64,000 nucleotides of DNA, from positions 992,001 to 1,056,000 of the forward strand of contig CAWFQA010000001.1 in assembly GCA_963817855.1 (NCBI GenBank). Direction: 5' to 3'. Shown here one piece after another: positions 26,470 through 33,642 of the stretch. This stretch comes from JAKAAZ01 sp963817855 (lineage in GTDB: Bacteria; Acidobacteriota; Terriglobia; Terriglobales; Acidobacteriaceae). A model generated the notes under the pieces. That model saw nothing but the letters and a program-made list of their open reading frames with translations, was not told the DNA's origin and ran no database searches. Position numbers and translations under genes: made by a program. Position 1 is the stretch's first letter. Every line of letters starts with the position of its first letter.

Positions 26470-26725
26470 TCAAAGAACGTTGAACTGTTGCGACGATCCC
26501 GCGTTCCGGTATTTGCGCAGGGCGTTTGTCATCAAGGAGCCGACCTAAAACTCGCAGCGTCGCTTCTCATACTGAACCTCAACCGGCAGAGAGCCACAAA
26601 GGCTCATACAAAGTGAGCATAGAAACACGGTGGAGGACAACAGGCATCGCAACAGAAACCAAAATCAAAGACAAATGCCAGCGAAGGAAAAAGTGAAGAC
26701 CCCGTAACTAGAGCGACCTACTCAC

Positions 26726-26747
26726 AGAAACGCCGTTTGTCGTGCAC
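26726..26747 (-). repeat. Dispersed palindromic repeat, partial copy
   Basis: AGAAACGCCGTTTGTCGTGC resembles the B' copy (GAAAACGCCGTTTTTCGCGC). It lies about 40 bases from the 3' end of the large regulator gene. Confidence 0.4.
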
Positions 26748-26786
26748 GTGGGCCGCTCAGGATTGAACGCTATTGGAGTAATCTCC

Positions 26787-29147
26787 CTACTGCAGCTTGG
26801 CGTACTCGGTTTTGGCCTGTTGCAGGATGGGGATATCAGTGTCGGCGTCTTTCCATAGATTAAGGAAATCCTGATAGGCGGCACGTGATTTGTCTATGTG
26901 TCCTTGCAATGCATACGCACGAGCGAGGCCGAGATGCGCCAGTGACCCAACAGGAGCGTTCGTCACAATCCCTTTATGGTCGAGGAGTTTCCGAAACTCA
27001 GCGACGGCTAAGTTTCCTCGATGCGCGGCGAGATCGCTTTCCCCACGCACATAAACGGGATAGAGCGCGCCCGCCGAACTCAGTTCGTACGGCACTGTAG
27101 TCTGAAGGACCTCGATGGCGCCTAAGGGGTCATTGCGGCTCAACGCCAGTTGGGCGCGAAGGGTCGGAAGGTAATAAGACTGAACAAGTGTATGCTCTGG
27201 AAACCGGTTGCCTAGATCATCCGCATACTTCTCCGCTCGTGCCGCGTCGCCAGCAAAGGACAGCGCCAGAGCCGCCAGAAACTGCACGTCTGCGCTGGTT
27301 GAAAGGTCAATCGCATCCGCAGCTCTCTCACGGGCTTCGATTGGATTTCCGAAGAGAGCTTCCCGGAGTGCGGCGTCCGCTTCGTATTCAGCTGCCACCT
27401 CTGGCTCTCCGGCCCGTTTGGCCGAAACCACCGCCTGACGGGAAAGATCCCGGGCCCGTCCCAGCTTCCCCGAATAGGCAGCGGTATCGGCCTCCAAACC
27501 TAGCAACGCATCCTCCGCTCCCGGCCTGCCCGCAGCCCAGGCCACCTCCTGAGACATCCCCGCCGCATCGTTTTGTAAGAAGCGAAGCTGGTAGAGAAGG
27601 GCGCGCAGGAAAGGGGAATCGAAGTTTTTTGTCTGAGCCTCTTCAGCCGTGGACTGCGCCTCGTCCAGACGATTCAGAGACAGATAGAAGTAGAGAAGGT
27701 CAGCATAACCCTCTCCTGTGGGGTTGAGGCGAAGTTCCTCACGGGATTCGGAAAGGCCCCGATCATATTCCCCCGTCATTGAGGAGACGGCAGCCTCGGC
27801 GCTCGCCCGTGCCCAATCTCGCGGATAGCTCTGTGCCCAGAGTTCATAGGCCTGGCGTGCCTTTTCCAACTCTCCGGTGGCCTGCTGATAATAGTGAGAC
27901 TCTATGTAGAACATCTCCAGTTCACTCACGTGTTCGCGCAGGAGATAGGCCTTCCGAGTGTTCTCGGCGGCCAAGTTCGGCTCGCCTAACATTCGATAGC
28001 AAGTCCCGAGCCTGGCGTAGGCCATAGAGAAATTCGGATCAACGCGGATGGCGCGCTGAAAGAACGGGACTGCGGCAGCCCACTCGCTGCTCGCCATCGC
28101 TTTCCGGCCTAGGCTATAAGTCTTAATGGCATCAAGCGACGGTGTAGTCGCTTGTTCAAGAGGAGTATCAAACTTCCGCACAGTGCTCACCGACTCGCCC
28201 AATTTGTTCCGAATTTCCGAAGCTGTCTTTCCCAAAGCATCGAGCACATGATTCTTGTCCTTGGCCTCAGCTTCCGCGCTCGCCAGCGATTCGCCACTTG
28301 CGCAGTTGACCGCCTTAATGGTCAGCAGATACCGCGTGCCAATTTGGGTAATTGAGCCGTCGAGCACGGCCGTTCCTCCTGTTCTCTGGCAGAGTTCTTG
28401 CGCTATAGCCGGCGTAAGTTTTGTTTCAGTGGGCTGCCCCATCATCTTCAGCGACTGTTGGATTCGTTGGTCTGAAGTAATGCTCAGAAAAGGCGATTGC
28501 TCCAGTTGTATGGAAAATCCTTGTCGCAACGTACCGTCAAAAACTGGGTCGCCGGTCGAATTGGCGAAATCGGCAAGGACAACTGTGTCTTTTGCTGTGA
28601 GAGGTTTCGGGCGGTGCGAGACGAACCAGAATACACCGCCAGCAAAAGCTAGCGCGAGTACGACAGACATCCCAGCCCGCCAGAAAGTGCGGCTTTTCGA
28701 GGTCGCGAGATCCGCCACGTGTGACTCAGTCGCAGATCGCACCGGGAAGTCTTCCGTTTGCCCGATCCCCGCCCGCGATAAGAAACGACTTTCCAGCACT
28801 CGATCTGTCCCGTTCGGAGAGACAACCCGGACTCCTCCTGCGAAGCGGTAACCCTGACCAGGAAAAGTCACGATATAGCGATGATCCTGCGGAGTTTCGC
28901 CGAGGGCTTTGCGCACCATGGAAATGTGCTGGCTAAGGTTCGCCTCTTCGACGAAGGTGTTCGGCCACACCTCTTTCATCAGCTCGTCTTTTGTCACCAG
29001 GTGTTCGCTGCGCTCTACCAGCACCAGAAGGATTTCAAGAGCTTTGGAAGTGAGAGCAACAGGTTCTCCGTTGCGGAGCAGCAACTTTCTGCCCGGGTCA
29101 AGCCGGTAGGGGCCGAACTCGTATAAATGTCTCGCTTCATTGTTCAT
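26787..29147 (-). CDS. Membrane-anchored winged-helix regulator with TPR domain (CadC-like)
   Basis: The 786-residue protein has a trans_reg_C winged helix at about 1-105 (EFGPYRLDPGRKLLLRNGEP, LTSKALEILLVLVERSEHLV, NLSQHISMVRKALGE, VTFPGQGYRFAGGV). A linker follows, then one membrane segment at about 157-178 (GMSVVLALAFAGGVFWFV), a TolB-like alpha/beta region (VVLADFANSTGDPVFDGTL), and about 450 residues of TPR-like repeats (WAAAVPFFQRAIRVDPNFSMAYARLG). The architecture puts the DNA-binding domain in the cytoplasm and a sensor in the periplasm, as in CadC/ToxR. Its target is not evident; the divergent neighbour is a small secreted protein 160 bases away. Confidence 0.9.
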   Translation of the reverse strand: MNNEARHLYEFGPYRLDPGRKLLLRNGEPVALTSKALEILLVLVERSEHLVTKDELMKEVWPNTFVEEANLSQHISMVRKALGETPQDHRYIVTFPGQGYRFAGGVRVVSPNGTDRVLESRFLSRAGIGQTEDFPVRSATESHVADLATSKSRTFWRAGMSVVLALAFAGGVFWFVSHRPKPLTAKDTVVLADFANSTGDPVFDGTLRQGFSIQLEQSPFLSITSDQRIQQSLKMMGQPTETKLTPAIAQELCQRTGGTAVLDGSITQIGTRYLLTIKAVNCASGESLASAEAEAKDKNHVLDALGKTASEIRNKLGESVSTVRKFDTPLEQATTPSLDAIKTYSLGRKAMASSEWAAAVPFFQRAIRVDPNFSMAYARLGTCYRMLGEPNLAAENTRKAYLLREHVSELEMFYIESHYYQQATGELEKARQAYELWAQSYPRDWARASAEAAVSSMTGEYDRGLSESREELRLNPTGEGYADLLYFYLSLNRLDEAQSTAEEAQTKNFDSPFLRALLYQLRFLQNDAAGMSQEVAWAAGRPGAEDALLGLEADTAAYSGKLGRARDLSRQAVVSAKRAGEPEVAAEYEADAALREALFGNPIEARERAADAIDLSTSADVQFLAALALSFAGDAARAEKYADDLGNRFPEHTLVQSYYLPTLRAQLALSRNDPLGAIEVLQTTVPYELSSAGALYPVYVRGESDLAAHRGNLAVAEFRKLLDHKGIVTNAPVGSLAHLGLARAYALQGHIDKSRAAYQDFLNLWKDADTDIPILQQAKTEYAKLQ

Positions 29148-29307
29148 ACGAGCCTTTCAGAACAATTGGGAAGATTTTAGTCCAGGTTTTAGGACATTTC
29201 ACATGTTTGTCACGCACTATTCCGTTGATGGGCAGACTCAGAACATCCAACTGGACTGCTCCAACTTCCAATTCTTGACAGTTCGCTTTTGAAAACAGGG
29301 GAGTGTG

Positions 29308-29784
29308 ATGAAACGCACCATTGCACCGACGCTTTTCATTGCGGTTTTCGCCACCGTGTTTTTTCTGGGTATCGTGCCCAGGGCTGAGGCCGGCATGGAT
29401 AAAGATTGTTCGAACGCTACTCTGCGGGGTAGCTTCGGATACACCAGCATCGGAACTCTTCTCGATAGCTATGTCCCACGCCCTCTTGCCGGCCCTTTCG
29501 CTGAAGTGGGTAGGCAGAGGTTCGATGGCAGAGGTGATACTGACGCAACCGCGACCTTCAGTGCAAACGGCAACATCTCCAAAGTGACCGTGGAAGGCAC
29601 CTATGTGGTAAATCGGGACTGTACAGGCTCCATGGCGCTCAACGTTTCTCCATTAGGTGTCACCGTACACGCCGAGTTTGTGATCGACGAGGATGGGGTA
29701 GAGCTTCGAGCCATCGTCACCGATTCAGGATTGGTTGAGAGCCGCGTTTACAAAAAGCAGATCTTAGGAGGTCGAGTGGAATGA
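29308..29784 (+). CDS. Small secreted protein of unknown function
   Basis: The 158-residue product has a clear Sec signal (MKRTIAPTLFIAVFATVFFL, cleavage near PRAEA-G). A mature part follows that begins MDKDCSNATLRGSFGYTSIG and is rich in beta-prone segments (DATATFSANGNISKVTVEG, VNRDCTGSMALNV). The two Cys (CSNAT and NRDCTG) could form a disulfide. The xNxTLRGxFGY opening is a style seen in many acidobacterial exported hypotheticals. The ATG at 29308 follows GGGGAG. It is divergent from the large regulator, which may control it. Confidence 0.75.
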   Translation: MKRTIAPTLFIAVFATVFFLGIVPRAEAGMDKDCSNATLRGSFGYTSIGTLLDSYVPRPLAGPFAEVGRQRFDGRGDTDATATFSANGNISKVTVEGTYVVNRDCTGSMALNVSPLGVTVHAEFVIDEDGVELRAIVTDSGLVESRVYKKQILGGRVE

Positions 29785-30151
29785 GGGGACACTCCACACA
29801 GCTCCTCTCACAGATTGGCGATGTAGGTATACGGCAACGATTCGGGACAAATGGTCGCACTGTGATAGGCCGCAGCTCCTACATTTTGGTCATCTCTTGC
29901 GACATCCTGTAAATCTCACATTATCAATAGATTTTCGTCTTCGGTTTGTAAAGGGCTTTTGGCCAGGGTATCTCAAAGGCATCAGGATGGACTGGCGGAC
30001 TAAGTCAAATCTCCTTTAAGACTTGCGAGGGGTGTAGAGGGTCCCGGAAAAGCCAGGTCTGCCGTCATTTGGGGAATGAGGGGCTATAGCGTACCACTGC
30101 TTTCAGGCTCGCCGCTTGAAGTGAGCGGATACTAAGTTCGGAGGTGATGTT
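29785..30151. other. Intergenic stretch
   Basis: About 370 bases with no gene I can support. Only the full-length ribosome site GGAGGTGAT for the next gene, at its right end, stands out. Confidence 0.5.
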
Positions 30152-31666
30152 ATGAGCGGGGACACGATTACTTTCAAACCCACTACCGGAGTTAGTCCCA
30201 CTTTCGTAGGGAAAGGAAGCAAAATTGAGCATCCCGACATACTACCTATCTTTCGAGGAGCGTACTGGCCTGGAAACGGGGATTTTTCCGTTGATAAGAT
30301 TATGCAGGCCATTCGTACCCTGCTAAATGGTCCTTACCTCAACGGAATTCAACAATATGGGTATGTTGGGCCAGTGCAACTCCGTCTCGCAACGATAGAC
30401 TCCACGCCCATCAGTATCCCTTTGCCGACTTCAGCCCCAGGCGTAGCCCAGTCTTCCACGGTGAACAGTGCGGCATTTGCATATGTTAGCTGGCTCCTGA
30501 AAAACGACAAAATTGACAACGTCGATGACAACCACGATCTGATTGTTGTGGTCTTTCTCGACCCGGATATTTCCGCACCCGTAGACATAAGCAGCGCGGG
30601 CAACTCTTCGACGGTGAGTGGATCCAACAGCACAATCACGCAATTCGAATTCTTGGACGATAATACTCGCTTCGAGTGGGCTTGGGTCAGCACTTCAAAT
30701 CGCACCGTAGACGACGCTTTAAAAACTTTTAGTCACGAGCTGGTGGAATCCATTACCGATCCATTCAATTCTGGATGGGAGCAGACCGCTCCTCCTCCTC
30801 CCGCCGGTTCCGATCAAATTGCAGACCCTTGCAATCAACGAGCCCTTGTCGACGGCGTTGGAGTTTCTGCCTACTGGTCTATCGCCGATCAGGCCTGCAT
30901 CGTTCCTTCCTCTGGAACAAGAAGGGTCTCGCTTTCAAAGATCGTGGCGAAACCCATGCCATACGATGGCCCTACTCGGCAAGGGTACATTCATCTTCCG
31001 GCAATCTGTGGCGGCGCAGCCTACTTCAATTATTTCGAAAGAACTTACCTGAACTCCCTCAAAATTATCGCCAACCTTGAAGACTATGAATCTCCAAACA
31101 TCCTATTCACAATAAATGGGTCTTCTGTGTCAATGCTTGAGGGCACACTCGAGGTGCCTTGCACATGGCAGGACGAGCCACCGTCTAATCCCCTCTTCCC
31201 GGACTTTGATCTTAAGCCATCCACTGCGGTTCTGAGCACATTTTGGGCGGGGGTTCGAAGTAACGAACTGGACATTAACGTTGGGCCGAAAGCGGGCAAC
31301 GTGGTGCTCGATATCGTTGCGAGCGTAATAGAAGATTTCGACAGCATAGAAGCGGGCGGAGGTTCGACCAAGAGAGCGTCACCTCTTCTATTTAGTTTGA
31401 CGAATCAGGAAATCATCCCGGATGCCAATCACGACAAGATAGTGAAGGATTGTAACTACCGAATGCGTCTCTCAAACCACCTAGGCGTAATCCTTGGGAT
31501 TCCACAACCTGGCGACCCTTCAGATCTGGTCGATGTTATTACTCGCGCATTGCACGACTCAACCCCGAGCCGAGCCCAGCATCTGGCAAAGGCGGCCGAC
31601 CTAGTGAAATCATCGCGGCCCGAATTGTCAAACGCGCTGATGTCTCTCTCGGAACGCGTGAGTTGA
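30152..31666 (+). CDS. Predicted zinc-binding protein with HELVESITDP motif
   Basis: The 504-residue protein has no signal peptide. Its first ~205 residues form an alpha/beta domain ending in FSHELVESITDPFNSGW, with His195, Glu196 and Glu199. This, followed by DQIADPCN, resembles the H-E-L-x-E-(A/S)-x-TDP...GW...(E/Q)I-D-C pattern of a widespread group of putative metallopeptidase-like proteins. Residues about 245-500 are a separate region with beta-type repeats and a helical end (RAQHLAKAADLVKSSRPEL). A nearly perfect anti-16S match (GGAGGTGAT) precedes the ATG, suggesting high translation. Protease activity is not established: the third metal ligand cannot be assigned from sequence alone. 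Confidence 0.75.
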   Translation: MSGDTITFKPTTGVSPTFVGKGSKIEHPDILPIFRGAYWPGNGDFSVDKIMQAIRTLLNGPYLNGIQQYGYVGPVQLRLATIDSTPISIPLPTSAPGVAQSSTVNSAAFAYVSWLLKNDKIDNVDDNHDLIVVVFLDPDISAPVDISSAGNSSTVSGSNSTITQFEFLDDNTRFEWAWVSTSNRTVDDALKTFSHELVESITDPFNSGWEQTAPPPPAGSDQIADPCNQRALVDGVGVSAYWSIADQACIVPSSGTRRVSLSKIVAKPMPYDGPTRQGYIHLPAICGGAAYFNYFERTYLNSLKIIANLEDYESPNILFTINGSSVSMLEGTLEVPCTWQDEPPSNPLFPDFDLKPSTAVLSTFWAGVRSNELDINVGPKAGNVVLDIVASVIEDFDSIEAGGGSTKRASPLLFSLTNQEIIPDANHDKIVKDCNYRMRLSNHLGVILGIPQPGDPSDLVDVITRALHDSTPSRAQHLAKAADLVKSSRPELSNALMSLSERVS

Positions 31667-31737
31667 AGTTGCAATTAAAGGGCCTGTCTCCCTGAGGTCG
31701 GACCCATGCTCAGGTTTAGAAGCGGATAGGTAGCACT

Positions 31738-31848
31738 ACACTCACCACTTCCGTCAGCGTGGCCGCGGGCACTCATCGCTTCGCCGTCATCGCCACCAAC
31801 ACCCCGGGCCAAAAGTGGGAGAGCGTCGTGAACGCAACCGTGAAGTAG
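31738..31848 (+). pseudogene. C-terminal scrap of an Ig-like exported protein
   Basis: The frame ending in TAG at 31846-31848 reads TLTTSVSVAAGTHRFAVIAT then NTPGQKWESVVNATVK. The V-x-L/V-x-x-GTHR-x-x-V-x-A...VxxTVK pattern is that of the last strand pairs of bacterial Ig-like repeats in acidobacterial lipoproteins. No start or upstream domain is present; about 36 codons remain. Confidence 0.45.
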
Positions 31849-31884
31849 GGACTGCAATCCGCCACGTCCGCCCTCGACCCCAGC

Positions 31885-32955
31885 TTAGGACTGAAGCAGA
31901 TTGTCCAACAATACCGTTTTGCAGGAACCAAACATGCGAGAAGCGTACTTCCTGAAAAGTCGGGTTTTGACCAAGTTGGAGAGGCTTAGGTCAAACGGCT
32001 TAAGTCGACCCTCCCAGCGGCTCGATCCAAGGTGATCGTTGACCGCGTTTACCAGCCTTTGCCGCGACCCGAGATATCGTTCTGTGGTTTCGACGGAACG
32101 GTGACCAAGCAGAAACTGAATCTGTTCAAGCTCCCCTCCGGAGGAATGACACAGCCGTGCGCAAGTCCGGCGCAAATCGTGGGGAGCCAAATTGTCGATA
32201 CCCACGACCTTTGCATATTCACGAACGATCCACCAGATCGCTTTCTCGCTGAGGTGGCTTCCCCGTACTCGGCCCGTCCTGCTGACGCAACGAAAGACGA
32301 TTCCAGCCGTGATATCGGCAACGTTGATCCATGCGTCAATTGCCGCTTTCACCCAGGCTGGAACAGGAACTGTCCGCACGTGTCCGCCCTTCCCAAACAG
32401 ATCAACGATTGCCCAGTGGTTGTCTCGCTGTTGTAGGTGGTTGATGGTGAGCCGAGTGAGTTCAGACCGACGCAGACCGCAGCCCAAAAGCACAGCCAGT
32501 ATTGCGTAGTTTCGCTTGCCCTGCACAGAGCAACGGTCGGGCACGCCGAGCAGTTCTTTCCCTTGCGCGGCCGTCAACCAGTTGCCAAGTCGAAGGCCGA
32601 GCCGCTTGGCGCCCTTTACTCGCCGGATGCTTGCTGCCAGGTCAGGACTCAATAATCCATTGTCAGACGCTTCATACGCGAGCCGCCTCACAGCGGCCAG
32701 ACGCAGATTGATGGTGGCCGGAGCTAATTGGCGCGATTCCAATGCATAGCGGTACCGCAATACAACTGTCCTACCGAATGCCAGGCGAGGCTCTGAGCAG
32801 TACCAATTGATGAAGTCATCGATAGCGAATCTATAGGTACGTTGCGACGCAGCCGATCCCAAGCTCTGAAGAACCGAGGATTTGGAATGGTCAAGGTCTG
32901 GAAGACGTAAGACAGTCTTGGGTGATCTGCGTTTGGTCCTGTTTTTCTGTTGCAT
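31885..32955 (-). CDS. Tyrosine recombinase (XerD-like) bracketed by inverted repeats
   Basis: The 356-residue protein has a SAM-like N-terminal domain (about 30-115) and a catalytic domain with Arg162/163 (CGLRRSEL), Lys189 (FGKGGHVRTVP), His259 and Arg262 (PHDLRRTCA), His285 (LLGHRS) and Tyr294 (TERYLG). All catalytic residues are present. The domain ends near residue 313; the last ~40 residues are unlike the family, and their DNA contains copy C of the dispersed repeat, so the original stop may have been replaced. An inverted copy (D) lies at 33006-33030, just upstream of the start. I chose the ATG at 32955, with GAAGGAG upstream; a GTG six codons earlier is possible. Confidence 0.9.
   Translation of the reverse strand: MQQKNRTKRRSPKTVLRLPDLDHSKSSVLQSLGSAASQRTYRFAIDDFINWYCSEPRLAFGRTVVLRYRYALESRQLAPATINLRLAAVRRLAYEASDNGLLSPDLAASIRRVKGAKRLGLRLGNWLTAAQGKELLGVPDRCSVQGKRNYAILAVLLGCGLRRSELTRLTINHLQQRDNHWAIVDLFGKGGHVRTVPVPAWVKAAIDAWINVADITAGIVFRCVSRTGRVRGSHLSEKAIWWIVREYAKVVGIDNLAPHDLRRTCARLCHSSGGELEQIQFLLGHRSVETTERYLGSRQRLVNAVNDHLGSSRWEGRLKPFDLSLSNLVKTRLFRKYASRMFGSCKTVLLDNLLQS
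31949..31979 (+). repeat. Dispersed palindromic repeat, copy C
   Basis: CCTGAAAAGTCGGGTTTT followed by CAAGTTGG matches copy B with one insertion and a few changes. It overlaps the last codons of the recombinase gene and is inverted relative to copy D. Confidence 0.6.
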
Positions 32956-33005
32956 GGCAGCAGTCTCCTTCACCGCCGCCCCATCATCTGCCCATCGATA
33001 TGCTC

Positions 33006-33030
33006 GTTTCCGAAAACCCCGTTTCAGGCA
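33006..33030 (-). repeat. Dispersed palindromic repeat, copy D
   Basis: On the minus strand it reads TGCCTGAAACGGGGTTTT then CGGAAAC, matching the CCTGAAAGTCGGGTTTTCGG core of copy B with one gap. It lies about 50 bases upstream of the recombinase start and, with copy C, brackets that gene. Confidence 0.55.
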
Positions 33031-33279
33031 GGTTCGCCCTCCCGTCCGCGTTGTTATCCCGATCCGTGCTATTCGTTGTGAGATATTACTCGCATGTCGA
33101 CCGGGTTATTTATCGGAGTTAGTGGCTCATTCGCAGAGTCAAGTAAATTGACGCTGCCGATGCAGAAGCTCAGGCACACCACGGCAGAATCCCGGTTGGA
33201 AGTTCCTCAGCCGCAAGTGGCGCGTTCGTGAGGGAACTGGTTCCACGGCTGAACTGGCCTACGATGGCGAGATTGAACG

Positions 33280-33633
33280 TCAGAATCGTCCTCTGATCAC
33301 GACGCGGCAGTACAACCATCCGCATTCGAGGCAAAACCTGATGCCTCTGATCGTGATGCATCCGATCGTGAAGCCGAGCGCTTCGGACAAACCCGGACGA
33401 ACCAACGTAATCGTCTGCTCATCTTTGGCGCCGCTGGTATCCTCACCGCCCCAGGTTATCGGCAGACTTTCGAGCGAGGCGGGAACTTTCAGTCCCATCT
33501 TTTCGATGTGGGGACGAATGTCTTCGCCGGTCTTCAACTTCTGTTTCGCCAGCGGGCCGATTACTTTGTGAAGAAAGGTCTCGAGTTAATGAATATCGTG
33601 CAGAATGTTTCCGAATGCGTCGTTCTGCGGCAT
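33280..33633 (-). pseudogene. Small gene downstream of the propeller gene, with an in-frame stop
   Basis: The frame from the ATG at 33633 (MPQNDAFGNILHDIH) is stopped by TAA at 33586-33588 and then continues in the same frame as LETFLHKVIGPLAKQKLKTG, EDIRPHIEKMGLKVPASLES and WGGEDTSGAKDEQTITLVRP to 33280. AAGGAGG lies 5 bases before the ATG, and the gap to the propeller stop is only 9 bases, so this was an operon partner. One base change turns the TAA back into Gln or Glu. A further frame shift near 33285 would extend the coding sequence to 33170 (RTILTFNLAIVGQFSRG). Family unknown. It could be a pseudogene, a sequence error or, least likely, recoding. Confidence 0.6.
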
Positions 33634-33642
33634 GGTGCCTCC

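Noticed and set aside
26300..26548. 82-codon frame starting right after the decayed membrane gene
   Set aside because: A different frame of the same DNA matches a transposase C-terminus; this one has no family character.
27188..27727. 179-codon plus-strand frame within the large regulator gene
   Set aside because: Pro/Arg-rich antisense translation of Ala/Leu-rich TPR coding DNA.
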